A stretch of 64,000 nt of DNA from Aedes albopictus (taxonomy: Eukaryota; Arthropoda; Insecta; Diptera; Culicidae): positions 368,841,238 through 368,905,237 of the forward strand of contig NC_085138.1 of the NCBI RefSeq assembly GCF_035046485.1. Direction: 5' to 3'. The notes beneath the pieces were generated by a model. The model was not told the DNA's origin and made no database searches. It saw nothing but the letters and a program-made list of their open reading frames with translations. Shown here one piece after another: positions 10,537 through 24,424 of this stretch; position 1 is the stretch's first letter; each line of letters begins with the position of its first letter. Both the position numbers and the translations under genes were made by a program.

Positions 10537-13500
10537 TCTCCGGATATTACCAAAGTCTCCTTTGGAATCCCCAACATCTCATAGAATGAGCACCGACATT
10601 TCCTAAAAAACCCTAAGTAGCTGAATAAGTTCCCCGTTTTCTCTAAAAGACCCCAAGTATCTCCTAAATGACCAAAGTTTCCTTTGGAATCCCCAACATC
10701 TGGGCGCCGACATCTCCTAAAAAAACCCTAAGTCGCTGAATAATTCCCCGATTTCTCTAAAATACCCCAAGTATCCCCTGGAATTACTAAAGTCTCCTTT
10801 TGAATCCCCAGCATCTCTTACAATGAGCCCCGACATCTCCTAAAAACCCTAAGTCACTGAATAAGTTCCCCAATTTCTCCAAAATACCCCAAGCTTCTCC
10901 GGATATTACCAAAGTCTCCTTTGGAATCCCCAACATCTCATAGAATGAGCACCGACATTTCCTAAAAAACCCTAAGTAGCTGAATAAGTTCCCCGTTTTC
11001 TCTAAAAGACCCCAAGTATCTCCTAAATGACCAAAGTTTCCTTTGGAATCCCCAACATCTGGGCGCCGACATCTCCTAAAAAAACCCTAAGTCGCTGAAT
11101 AATTCCCCGATTTCTCTAAAATACCCCAAGTATCCCCTGAAATTACAAAAGTCTTCTTTTGAATCCCCAGCATCTCTTACAATGAGCCCCGACATCTCCT
11201 AAAAACCCTAAGTCACTGAATAAGTTCCCCAATTTCTCCAAAATATCCCAAGCTTCTCCGGATATTACCAGAGTCTTCTATGGAATCCTCAGCATCTCTT
11301 ACAATGAGCCCCGACATCTCCTAAAAAAACCCTAAGTCGCTGAATAATTCCCCGATTTCTCTAAAATACCCCAAGTATCCCCTGAAATTACTAAAGTCTC
11401 CTTTTGAATCCCCAGCATCTCTAACAATGAGCCCTAACATCTCCTAAAACCCTAAGTCACTTAATAAGTTCCCCAATTTCTCCAAAATACACCAAGCTTC
11501 TCCGGAAATTACCAAAGTCTCCTTTGGAATCCCCAGCATCCCTTACAATGAGCTCCGACATCTCCTAAAAACCCTAAGTCACTGAATAAGTTCCCCGATT
11601 TCTCCAAAATACCCCAAGCATATCCTAAAATTACCAATTTTTTTTTTGAAATCCCCAACATCTCTTACAATGAGCCCCGACATCTCCTAAAAAACCCTAA
11701 GTCGCTGAATAATTCCCCGATTTCTCTAAAATACCCCAAGTATCCCCTGGAATTACTAAAGTCTCCTTTTGAATCCCCAGCATCTCTTACAATGAGCCCC
11801 GACATCTCCTAAAAACCCTAAGTCACTGAATAAGTTCCCCAATTTCTCCAAAATACCCCAAGCTTCTCCGGATATTACCAAAGTCTCCTTTGGAATCCCC
11901 AACATCTCATAGAATGAGCACCGACATTTCCTAAAAAACCCTAAGTAGCTGAATAAGTTCCCCGTTTTCTCTAAAAGACCCCAAGTATCTCCTAAATGAC
12001 CAAAGTTTCCTTTGGAATCCCCAACATCTGGGCGCCGACATCTCCTAAAAAAACCCTAAGTCGCTGAATAATTCCCCGATTTCTCTAAAATACCCCAAGT
12101 ATCCCCTGAAATTACAAAAGTCTTCTTTTGGAATCCCCAGCATCTCTTACAATGAGCCCCGACATCTCCTAAAAACCCTAAGTCACTGAATAAGTTCCCC
12201 AATTTCTCCAAAATACCCCAAGCTTCTCCGGATATTACCAAAGTCTCCTTTGGAATCCCCAACATCTCTTACAATGATCGCCGACATCTCTTAAAAACCC
12301 TAAGTCGCAGAATAAGATCCCCGATTTCTCTAAAAGACCCCAAGCATCTCCTGAAATTACCAAAGTCTCCTTTGTAGTCCCCAACATCTCTTACAATGAT
12401 CGCCGACACCTCCTTAAAACCCCAACTCGCAGAATAAGTTCCCTGCTTTCTCTATACTACCCCCAGCATCTTCTGAAATTACCAAAGTTTGCTTTGGAAT
12501 CCCCAACATCTCTTACAATGAGCCCCGACATCTCCTAAAAACCCTAAGTCACTGAATAAGTTCCCCAATTTCTCCAAAATACCCCAAACTTCTCCGGATA
12601 TTACCAAAGTCTCCTTTGGAATCCCCAACATCTCTTACAATAATCGCCGACACCTCGTAAAAACCCTAAGTAGCAGAATAAGTTCCCTGCTTTCTCTAAA
12701 CTACCCCCAGCATCTCCTGAAATCACCAAAGTTTTTAAGAAATCCCCAACATCTCTTACAATGAGCCCCGACATCTCCTAAGAAACCCTAAGTAGCTGAA
12801 TAAGTTCCCCGATTTCTCCAAAATACCCCAAGCTTCTCCGGAAATTACTTAAGTCTCCTTTGGAATCCCCACCATCTCTTACAATGAGCTCCGACATCTC
12901 CTAAAAAAACCCTAAGTCGCTGAATAAGTTCCCCGATTTCTCCAAAATACCCCAAGCATCTCCTGAAATTACCAAAGTTTTTTTAGAAATCCCCAACATC
13001 TCTTACAATGAGCCCCGAAATCTCCTAAAAAGCACTAAGTCGCTGAATAAGTTCCCCGATTTCTCTTAAATACCCCAAGTATCTCCTGAAATTACTAAAG
13101 TCTCCTTTGGAATCCCCAACATCGCTTACAATGATCGCCGACATCTCTTAAAAACCCTAAGTCGCTGAATAAGATCTCCGATTTCTCTAAAAGACCCCAA
13201 GCATCTCCTGAAATTACCAAAGTCTTCTTTGTAGTCCCCAACATCTCTTATAATGGGCGCCGACATCTCCTAAAAACCCTAAGTCGCTGAATAAGTTCCC
13301 CGATTTCCCCAAAATTCCCCAAGCTTCTCCTGATATTACCAAAGTCTCTTTGGAATCCCCAACATCTCTTACAATGATCGCCGACATCTCCTAAAAACCC
13401 TAAGTCGCTAAATAAGTTCCTCGATTTCTCCAAAATAACCCTAGAAGTTCCTGAAATTACCAAAGTCTCCTTTGGAATCTCCAGCATCTCATGGAATGAT

Positions 13501-16500
13501 CCCCGACATCTCCTAAAAAACCCTAAGTAGCTGAATAAGTTCCCCGATTTCTCCAAAATAACCCAAGCTTCTCCGGAAATTACCAAAGTCTCCTTTGGAA
13601 TCCCCAACATCTCTTACAATGAACGCCGACATCTCCTAAAAAAACCCTAAGTCGCTGAATAAGTTTCCCGATTTCCCCAAAATTCCCCAAGCTTCTCCGG
13701 AAATTACTAAAGTCTCCTTTGGAATCCCCAATATCTCTTACAATGATCGCCGACACCTCCTTAAAACCCCAAGTCGTAGAATAAGTTCCCTGCTTTCTCT
13801 AAACTACCCCCAGCATCTTCTGAAATTACCAAAGTCTGCTTTGGAATCCCCAACATCTCATAGAATGAGCCCCGACATCTCCTAAAAAACCCTAAGTCGC
13901 TGAATAAGTTCCCCGATTTCTCCAAAATAACCCAAGCATTTCCTGAAATTACCAGTCTCCTTTGGAATCCCCAATATCTCTTACAATGAGACCCGACATC
14001 TCCTAAAAACCCTAAGTAGCTGAATAAGTTCCCCGATTTCTCCAAAATACTCCAAGCTTCTCCAGAAATTACCAAAATCTCCTTTGGAATCCCCAGCATC
14101 TCTTACAATGAGCCCCGACATCTCCTAAAAAAACCCTGAGTCGCTGAATAATTCCCCGATTTCTATAAAATACCCCAAGTATCCCCTGAAATTACTTAAG
14201 TCTCCTTTGGAATTCCCAGCATCTCTTACAATGAGCCCCGACATCTCCTAAAAACCCTAAGTCACTGAATAAGTTCCCCAATTTCTCCAAAATACCCCAA
14301 GCTTCTCCGGATATTACCAAAGTCTCCTTTGGAATCCCCAACATCTCTTACAATGATCGCCGACATCTTCTAAAAAACCCTAAGTCGCTGAATAAGATCC
14401 CCGATTTCTCTTAAATACCCCAAGTATCTCCTGACATTACTAAAGTCTCCTTTGGAATCCCCAGCATCTCTAACAATGAGCCCCGAAAACTCCTAAAAAA
14501 CCCTAAGTCGCTGAATTAGTTCCCCGATTTTCCCAAAATACCCCAAGCTTCTCCGGAAATTACCAAAGTCTCCTTTGGAATCCCCAGCATCTCTTACAAT
14601 GAGCCCCGACATCTCCTGAAAAACCCTATGTCGGAGAATAAGTTCCCCGATTTCTCCAAAATAACCCAAGCTTCTCCTGAGATTACTAAAGTCTCCTTTG
14701 GAATCCCCGGCATCCCTTACAATGAGCACCGACATCTCCTAAAAACCCTAAGTCACTGAATAAGTTCCCCGATTTCTCCAAAATACCCCAAGCATATCCT
14801 AAAATTACCAATTTTTTTTTGAAAGCCCCAACATCTCTTACAATGAGCCCCGACATCTCCTTAAAACCCTAAGTAGCTGAATAAGTTCCCCGATTTCTCC
14901 AAAATACCCCAAGCTTCTCCGGAAATTACCAAAGTATCCTTTGGAATCCCCAGCATCTCTTACAATGAGCCCCGACATCTCCTAAAAAACACCCTTAGTC
15001 GCTGAATAATTCCCCGATTTCTCTAAAATACCCCAAGTATCCCCTAAAATTACTAAAGTTTCCTTTTGAATCCCCGACATCTCCTAAAAAACACTAAGTC
15101 GCTGAATAAGTTCCCCGATTTCTCTTAAATACCCCAAGTATCTCCTGAAATTACTAAAGTCTTCTTTGGAATCCCCAACATCTCTTACAATGATCGCCGG
15201 CATCTCTTAAAAACCCTAAGTCGCTGAATAAGATCTCCGATTTCTCTAAAAGACCCCAAGCATCTCCTGAAATTACCAAAGTCTCCTTTGTAGTCCCCAA
15301 CATCTCTTATAATGGGCGCCGACAACTCCTAAAAACCCTAAGTCGCTGAATAAGTTCCCCGATTTCCCCAAAATTCCCCAAGCTTCTCCTGATATTACCA
15401 AAGTCTCTGTGGAATCCCCAACATCTCTTACAATGATCGCTGACACCTCCTTAAAACCACAAGTCGCAGAATGAGTTCCCTGCTTTCTCTAAACTACCCC
15501 CAGCATCTTCTAAAATTACCAAAGTCTCCTTTGGAATCCCCAACATCTCTTACAATGATCGCCGACATCTCCTTAAAACCCTAAGTCGCTAAATGAGTTC
15601 CTCGATTTCTCCAAAATAACCCTAGAAGTTCCTGAAATTACCAAAGTCTCCTTTGGAATCTCCAACATCTCATGGAATGATCCCCGACATCTCCTAAAAA
15701 ACCCTAAGTAGCTGAATAATTCCCCGATTTCTCTAAAATACCCCAAGTATCCCCTGAAATTACTAAAGTCTCCTTTTGAATCCCCAGCATCTCTTACAAT
15801 GAGCCCCGACATCTCCTAAAAACCCTAAGTCACTGAATAAGTTCGACAATTTCTCCAAAATATCCCAAGCTTCTCCGGATATTACCAAAGTCTCCTTTGG
15901 AATCCCCAACATCTCATAGAATGAGCACCGACATTTCCTAAAAAACCCTAAGTAGCTGAATAAGTTCCCCGTTTTCTCTAAAAGACCCCAAGTATCTCCT
16001 AAATGACCAAAGTTTCCTTTGGAATCCCCAACATCTGGGCGCCGACATCTCCTAAAAAAAACCCTAAGTCGCTGAATAATTCCCCGATTTCTCTAAAATA
16101 CCCCAAGTATCCCCTGAAATTACAAAAGTCTTCTTTTGGAATCCCCAGCATCTCTTACAATGAGCCCCGACATCTCCTAAAAACCCTAAGTCACTGAATA
16201 AGTTCCCCAATTTCTCCAAAATACCCCAAGCTTCTCCGGATATTACCAAAGTCTCCTTTGGAATCCCCAACATCTCATAGAATGAGCACCGACATTTCCT
16301 AAAAAACCCTAAGTAGCTGAATAAGTTCCCCGTTTTCTCTAAAAGACCCCAAGTATCTCCTAAATGACCAAAGTTTCCTTTGGAATCCCCAACATCTGGG
16401 CGCCGACATCTCCTAAAAAAACCCTAAGTCGCTGAATAATTCCCCGATTTCTCTAAAATACCCCAAGTATCCCCTGAAATTACAAAAGTCTTCTTTTGGA

Positions 16501-19500
16501 ATCCCCAGCATCTCTTACAATGAGCCCCGACATCTCCTAAAAACCCTAAGTCACTGAATAAGTTCCCCAATTTCTCCAAAATATCCCAAGCTTCTCCGGA
16601 TATTACCAGAGTCTTCTTTGGAATCCTCAGCATCTCTTACAATGAGCCCCGACATCTCCTAAAAAAACCCTAAGTCGCTGAATAATTCCCCGATTTCTCT
16701 AAAATACCCCAAGTATCCCCTGAAATTACTAAAGTCTCCTTTTGAATCCCCAGCATCTCTTACAATGAGCCCTGACATCTCCTAAAAACCCTAAGTCACT
16801 GAATAAGTTCCCCAATTTCTCCAAAATACCCCAAGCTTCTCCGGATATTACCAAAGTCTCCTTTGGAATCCCCAACATCTCTTACAATGATCGCCGACAT
16901 CTCTTAAAAACCCTAAGTCGCAGAATAAGATCCCCGATTTCTCTAAAAGACCCCAAGCATCTCCTGAAATTACCAAAGTCTCCTTTGTAGTCCCCAACAT
17001 CTCTTACAATGATCGCCGACACCTCCTTAAAACCCCAACTCGCAGAATAAGTTCCCTGCTTTCTCTATACTACCCCCAGCATCTTCTGAAATTACCAAAG
17101 TTTGCTTTGGAATCCCCAACATCTCTTACAATGAGCCCCGACATCTCCTAAAAACCCTAAGTCACTGAATAAGTTCCCCAATTTCTCCAAAATACCCCAA
17201 GCATTTCCTGAAATTACTAAAGTCTCCTTTTGAATCCCCAGCATCTCTTACAATGAGCCCCGACATCTTCTTAAAACCCAAAGTAGCTGAATAAGTTCCC
17301 CAATTTCTCCAAAATACCCCAAGCTTCTCCGAAAATTACCAGAGTCTCCTTTGGAATCCCCAGCATCTCTTACAATGAGCCCCGACATCTCCTAAAAAAC
17401 CCTAAGTCGCTGAATAATTCCCCGATTTCTCTAAAATACCCCAAGTATCCCCTGGAATTACTAAAGTCTCCTTTTGAATCCCCAGCATCTCTTACAATGA
17501 GCCCCGACATCTCCTAAAAAACCCTAAGTAGCTGAATAATTCCCCGATTTCTCTAAAATACCCCAAGTATCCCCTGAAATTACTAAAGTCTCCTTTTGAA
17601 TCCCCAGCATCTCTTACAATGAGCCCCGACATCTCCTAAAAACCCTAAGTCACTGAATAAGTTCCCCAATTTCTCCAAAATATCCCAAGCTTCTCCGGAT
17701 ATTACCAAAGTCTCCTTTGGAATCCCCAACATCTCATAGAATGAGCACCGACATTTCCTAAAAAACCCTAAGTAGCTGAATAAGTTCCCCGTTTTCTCTA
17801 AAAGACCCCAAGTATCTCCTAAATGACCAAAGTTTCCTTTGGAATCCCCAACATCTGGGCGCCGACATCTCCTAAAAAAACCCTAAGTCGCTGAATAATT
17901 CCCCGATTTCTCTAAAATACCCCAAGTATCCCCTGAAATTACAAAAGTCTTCTTTTGGAATCCCCAGCATCTCTTACCCCAAAATACCCCAAGCTTCTCC
18001 GGATATTACCAAAGTCTCCTTTGGAATCCCCAACATCTCATAGAATGAGCACCGACATTTCCTAAAAAACCCTAAGTAGCTGAATAAGTTCCCCGTTTTC
18101 TCTAAAAGACCCCAAGTATCTCCTAAATGACCAAAGTCTCATTTGGAATCCCCAGCATCCCTTACAATGAGCACCGACATCTCCTAAAAACCCTAAGTCA
18201 CTGAATAAGTTTCCCGATTTCTCCAAAATACCCCAAGCATATCCTAAAATTACCAATTTTTTTTTGAAAGCCCCAACATCTCTTACAATGAGCCCCGACA
18301 TCTCCTAAAAACCCTAAGTCACTTAATAAGTTCCCCAATTTCTCAAAAATACCCCAAGCTTCTCAGGAAATTACCAAAGTCTCCTTTGGAATCCCCAACA
18401 TCTCTTACAATGATCGCCGACATCTCCTAAAAAACCCTAAGTCGCTGAATAAGTTCCCCGATTTCCCCAAAATTCCTCAAGCTTCTCCTGAAATTACTAA
18501 AGTCGCCTTTGGAATCTCCAGCATCCCTTACAATGAGCTCCGACATCTCCTAAAAACCCTAAGTCACTGAATAAGTTCCCCGATTTCTCCAAAATACCCC
18601 AAGCATATCCTAAAATTACCAATTTTTTTTTTTTTGAAATCCCCAACATCTCTTACAATGAGCCCCGACATCTTCTTAAAACCCTAAGTAGCTGAATAAG
18701 TTCCCCAATTTCTCCAAAATACCCCAAGCTTCTCCGAAAATTACCAGAGTCTCCTTTGGAATCCCCAGCATCTCTTACAATGAGCCCCGACATCTCCTAA
18801 AAACCCTAAGTCACTGAATAAGTTCCCCACTTTCTCCAAAATACCCCAAGCTTCTCCGGATATTACCAAAGTCTCCTTTGGAATCCCCAACATCTCATAG
18901 AATGAGCACCGACATTTCCTAAAAAACCCTAAGTAGCTGAATAAGTTCCCCGTTTTCTCTAAAAGACCCCAAGTATCTCCTAAATGACCAAAGTTTCCTT
19001 TGGAATCCCCAACATCTGGGCGCCGACATCTCCTAAAAAAACCCTAAGTCGCTGAATAATTCCCCGATTTCTCTAAAATACCCCAAGTATCCCCTGAAAT
19101 TACAAAAGTCTTCTTTTGGAATCCCCAGCATCTCTTACAATGAGCCCCGACATCTCCTAAAAACCCTAAGTCACTGAATAAGTTCCCCAATTTCTCCAAA
19201 ATACCCCAAGCTTCTCCGGATATTACCAAAGTCTCCTTTGGAATCCCCAACATCTCTTACAATGATCGCCGACATCTCTTAAAAACCCTAAGTCGCAGAA
19301 TAAGATCCCCGATTTCTCTAAAAGACCCCAAGCATTTCCTGAAATTACCAAAGTCTCCTTTGGAATCCCCAACATCTCATAGAATGAGCACCGACATTTC
19401 CTAAAAAACCCTAAGTAGCTGAATAAGTTCCCCGTTTTCTCTAAAAGACCCCAAGTATCTCCTAAATGACCAAAGTTTCCTTTGGAATCCCCAACATCTG

Positions 19501-20325
19501 GGCGCCGACATCTCCTAAAAAAACCCTAAGTCGCTGAATAATTCCCCGATTTCTCTAAAATACCCCAAGTATCCCCTGAAATTACAAAAGTCTTCTTTTG
19601 GAATCCCCAGCATCTCTTACAATGAGCCCCGACATCTCCTAAAAACCCTAAGTCACTGAATAAGTTCCCCAATTTCTCCAAAATACCCCAAGCTTCTCCG
19701 GATATTACCAAAGTCTCCTTTGGAATCCCCAACATCTCTTACAATGATCGCCGACATCTCTTAAAAACCCTAAGTCGCAGAATAAGATACCCGATTTCTC
19801 TAAAAGACCCCAAGCATCTCCTGAAATTACCAAAGTCTCCTTTGTAGTCCCCAACATCTCTTACAATGATCGCCGACACCTCCTTAAAACCCCAACTCGC
19901 AGAATAAGTTCCCTGCTTTCTCTATACTACCCCCAGCATCTTCTGAAATTACCAAAGTTTGCTTTGGAATCCCCAACATCTCTTACAATGAGCCCCGACA
20001 TCTCCTAAAAACCCTAAGTCACTGAATAAGTTCCCCAATTTCTCCAAAATACCCCAAGCTTCTCCGGATATTACCAAAGTCTCCTTTGGAATCCCCAACA
20101 TCTCTTACAATGATCGCCGACATCTCTTAAAAACCCTAAGTCGCAGAATAAGATCCCCGATTTCTCTAAAAGACCCCAAGCATTTCCTGAAATTACCAAA
20201 GTCTCCTTTGGAATCCCCAACATCTCATAGAATGAGCACCGACATTTCCTAAAAAACCCTAAGTAGCTGAATAAGTTCCCCGTTTTCTCTAAAAGACCCC
20301 AAGTATCTCCTAAATGACCAAAGTC
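10263..20325 (-). repeat. C-rich half of ~122-bp satellite array
   Basis: Roughly 80 units of the same satellite in the opposite polarity (CCTAAAAACCCTAAGTC, CCCCAACATCTCTTACAATG, AAAGTCTCCTTTGGAATCCC). The part 16836-20325 mirrors the left half. The part 10263-16835 (6.57 kb) is extra: it includes repeated multi-unit blocks, for example the segment after 12265 that recurs after 16880 and 19735, and a more divergent stretch at about 12640-15700. A run of T (11639 and similar positions) marks one unit subtype. Long frames here have the same artefactual origin as in the other half. Confidence 0.92.
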
Positions 20326-21821
20326 TCATTTGGAGTCCCCAACATCTGGGCGCCGACACCTCCTAAAAAACCCGTACAGTCACCGAATAAGTTCTGCATT
20401 TCCTCCAAACTATCCTCAGTATCTTCTGAAACTACCAGTTTGTTTTAGAAATCCGCAACAACCTGTGGAATGTACAATGACGTATTCCAAAATGTCTAAA
20501 ACTTTTTCAAAGATCTAAGTATCTCTTAAATTTTACCCCGACATCTTTAAAAATCTCTAAAATTCTGTAAATGTGCCCCTCATTTCCTAAAAACTTCAAA
20601 GTTACCATTAGAATACCCAACATCCCTTGGAATAAATCCCGTTATCTCTGAACCATGATTTATGTATCGCCAACAATCCCTAAAATTATTCCCCAGCATT
20701 ATCTTAAAATCCCAAATATCCATCAAAATACGTTATTTGACATTGAAAATTAACAAAACATTTAAGAAAACAATAATACATTTAAACTTGTTAAAAATTG
20801 TTGAAAAATACGTTAGCGCACGCCACCCCACCTTATCAGCACCGCAGTTTGACTGCGAGTGCAAGGAATAAACAATCAGCGAAGGATTTAAACACCCCGC
20901 CGTAGCTCGTTTCTCATCTGCTCTCCTCGCTCAGCAGCCAACATTAATATCGCTGCGGCTACAATTAATCTTGTACGCACGTCTTTTGGCAAATAACCAC
21001 CGCGTCGTCGTCTCCATATGAGCGGAGGATCGATGCGATTTTCTAAACCACGCGCGTATTGATCGCATCTACAATAACAAAGACGTTGAGCAGCTCACAT
21101 GCTACTTCAACTTTCCACACGGACAACCAACTCGCTCAGATTGATGTAATGTTGGTCACACATGACCATACACAGCACCAATCTGAGCGAGTTGGTCGGT
21201 CGTGTGCCAACCGTCCGAGTGGTGTGCGAGTTGGCCCTCGATTCTCTTGCCTGCTTTTGGGGAGAGTGCGAGCAAGCACCAAACGGGAAGTGCTGCCAAA
21301 GCACGGTTCAATGCAATCGGGGCGATGTTTTCCGCAATTCGATGAGTTTTTTACATAACTTTGAATTGATTATTGTGACCAAACTACAAATCATACAATG
21401 TTAGTCACAAAGAAGGTTTTCTAGATAATTAAATAAACAATCTTTTGTAGAAGAACATTTTTCCAAAAAACGTCATTTCCATTTAAATAACATCAAAAAT
21501 AGTACAAAAAGTAACTGTTTTTATGGCTTCTGCCACAAACATTTTAAAATTTATGAATGAAAATTACTTTTTATCAAGTTTACGTCTAAGAAGCATAAAA
21601 TCTCAAAGGTTCAAGCTTTTGATTCGTAAAAAAATTTTTGTATTCCGTTAAAAGATCGCTGAGTTATAAGTTTTTCAATTTGGGCCTTTTTCAAAACATC
21701 GAATTTTGAATAACTCACTTAGCAGTGACTTCCGACCCCATGTTCCTTGGACACTTTTTCATGGCTCGAGGTCCTCTATCTACCCTTAAAATATGTACAA
21801 CCAGGAAGCAAACACCCTGTA
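16836..21821. repeat. Inner right inverted arm
   Basis: Mirror partner of 5278-10262, near-identical over 4.98 kb. It runs from the satellite through decayed units and the GC-rich island to the empty MITE site at 21821. Confidence 0.9.
20809..21359 (-). other. GC-rich segment facing the satellite (right arm)
   Basis: Mirror copy of 5740-6290, including the perfect 17-bp stem at 21127-21143 / 21179-21195. If it is a promoter it points leftward, so it would also transcribe the G-rich satellite strand. Confidence 0.35.
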
Positions 21822-22752
21822 TAGTTTCTCCGATCGTGCTGAAATTTTGCACAGTTATTATGGGGCCAAAATGGAACTCAAAAAGTGTGCAGGAGTGAAA
21901 TGTCTATTTCTACCCATGCTAATATATATTGTTGTTGTTACAATTTCAAACACCTCATGGCAGTTGTTTAAGGGTGTAAATATGATAATCTCATAATCTC
22001 ACTTAATTTTTGATAAATTGGAGTTGATACCCAATACCATAAGCTATAACTCCAATTATCTGATGGATTTTTTTTTTATTTTTAAAAAAGATCGGTCATC
22101 CATGTGAAAGACACATTTTTACTCTTATATGGTAGACAAGAAAATATTTTAAACATGTGATAGATTTTCTTCCTAGCACTTTTTCAAATTATATTATAAA
22201 TGTCTTAAACTCTTAAGCCAACGTGATTATCAAACCCAGCAATATAATGGTTTAAAATTTATCGAATATATGCCTAACAATCACGTATATTCAATACAAA
22301 TTGTTAAAACAATGTTTTTATGACGTATACGGGTTTGAAACTTATATGTAAGTAACTGAATTATAGGTAACACATTAGGGAAATATGTTGGGTTATCAGA
22401 GTAAACTATTCAAATTACTGTAACTTTTGATTCCTCTAACAAAATTTTGTCAAATTTGCAGAAACAATGCTTGGATATTATACATGTTGATAAGTATTTG
22501 AAAAACTAATGTACATATATTTGTTGAAATCACAAATAGCCGTAGAACCACGATATGTGCATATTTACTCATATATGAAAATTCTATAGAAATAACGCAA
22601 TATGCTCAAATGGCAAAAACTTCAATTTTCCTCGATGAAAGATTTTCAAATTTTCAGAGTAGATACTAGGATAGTATATCTTTCGAATGACGGGTGCCAA
22701 ATTGGTGGACATTTTTATTTGATAATAACGGTTTTTGGCACACCGTGAATAA
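21822..22752. repeat. Diverged outer right inverted arm
   Basis: Reverse-complement partner of about 3772-4833 with many differences. Its inner edge is the intact TA empty site of the MITE found in the other arm. A 67-codon frame at 21793-21996 has no recognisable family. Confidence 0.65.
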
Positions 22753-24310
22753 CCATTATATTTGAAAGAAAATACATATTTCATAGACATTTGATTGTGT
22801 GAGGGCAGTTGGAGACATTCAAAGGTATTTGAAAATTTTCAAATAAAGTTCATCTTCTTCCGCAATAGGTTAACATGGGCTATAGGTTAACTTCTGCCTT
22901 ACTTATCCGAAGGAATTTTTTGACAGAACTTGATGATATTTCTAGAGTAATCCCTTATAATTCACCCTGAGACGTGAATGTTTTCTGTTTGAGAATTTTA
23001 TGAGGGAATTAAAATGGCAGAATGGTGATTTGAAAATTTCAAACGGCAATTTCTCAAGATATAATTTGTCCGCATTTTGTTTTTTTTTTTCTTTAAGAAA
23101 ATGTGTGACTATTTCAATTATATGTGGATATACATTCATGTTAACATTTCAGAATTTCGATTACTTTTTTTTTGGTGAAATACATTGAAAAAAAGTGTGA
23201 AAAAAATCCTGAATAATTCAAGACAGACCCTCTCAACAAACTTTTTGTTAAACTGATATGAATATCTTCAAAAAACTCCTTATAAAATTCTTTCGAAAAT
23301 TTATATATGATTTCCATTTCAACATTTCTATCCCGAAAGTCGATTGATCTTTTTTTTCGATTTATTTGGCAGGATGACAAAGTATTAAATTATTTTCTTC
23401 GATTTTATTATACGATTCGCTTTATTTTTTTTTTTTTTGCATTTCGATATCGCTCTATTTTTCGCCATAAATCATCACAGAAATTTCTGCTGAAGATCTA
23501 AGAATGGTGTGCTGTTCCTTCTTGTAAATAAATTACTGATTTCTCTTAGAAATTTTGTCAACATTATCACTTGTATTATCTCTAGTGATTGTTGAAATGA
23601 GCTCCGCAGAAAATTTCGCCTGGACTTAAGAACAAAATGTCTCAACGAATATCTTTACGAAATCGTCAACAAATATTTTTAAGATTGTCAAAGTCCTGCA
23701 GAGGTTAGGGATTGTTTATCCGTTTTCTTTTGAAAATTCTGCGAATTTTCCTCATAATTTAAACGTAAATGTGCAAGCAATTGATCAGGGCTGTTGAATA
23801 TTATATAGCAACACAGTATTCTTAAGGGATAACTCCAGAAACATCTAAAAATATTAGCAACAGTTTACATATTTCACATATTGTAAAAATGTTGAACATT
23901 GCCATAAATTCCAAGAATACTACCAGAACAATCTAGCTTAAAATAAATCATTTTATTTCACATTCCGATATTATGTCTGTTGATTCAGTTTGATTATAAT
24001 TGTAATGTATGGCCACATAAATGGAAAATGGAAAGGCAGTAATAAATTGTAAAATCAATGTAAAAACAAAAGATTTCGGCTCAGTTATGCCCATGTGGCG
24101 CCCGAGCCTTCCAAATAAACGAATAAGTAAAAAAAAATGAAAAATGAATGACATAAATTCAGCCACAATATCTTTGGTTTAATTAGTTCGACTTTTATCT
24201 AAACTTGATTTAAGTAGAAATAAACTATACCTGACAGATAATGTAGAATTGGATGGAAAAAAGGAAACATTGACAAAAAGAAGAATACAAAGGGAAAAGA
24301 TTTGTTTTAG
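22753..24310. other. Right-arm-only AT-rich segment of the giant element
   Basis: About 1.5 kb here has no counterpart in the left arm, where only ~100 bp separates the terminal CCCGGG block from the aligned arm. It is T-rich with homopolymer runs. Frames of 60-79 codons occur on both strands with no transposase-like motif. Either the left arm lost it or the right arm gained it. Confidence 0.5.
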
Positions 24311-24329
24311 TATTGCCATTTTTTATTTT

Positions 24330-24424
24330 CGGGAAATCCCGGGAATTTCTGAAAAACATCCCGGGATTCGGGATTTTTCAGATCCCGGGATATCCCGGGA
24401 TTTTTGTCCCGGGAAATCCCGGGC
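24330..24424. repeat. Right subterminal CCCGGGA cluster
   Basis: At least six CCCGGGA / TCCCGGG words in under 100 bp next to the right end. It shares the phrase CCCGGGATTCGGGATTTTT with the left cluster. Confidence 0.72.

Noticed and set aside
6900..20300. Repeated 69-120-codon frames (LGIPKETLVISGEAWGILEK-type) as a gene family
   Set aside because: They follow the satellite unit, change frame because the unit is ~122 bp, lack neighbouring gene signals, and occur wherever the G-rich strand is read.
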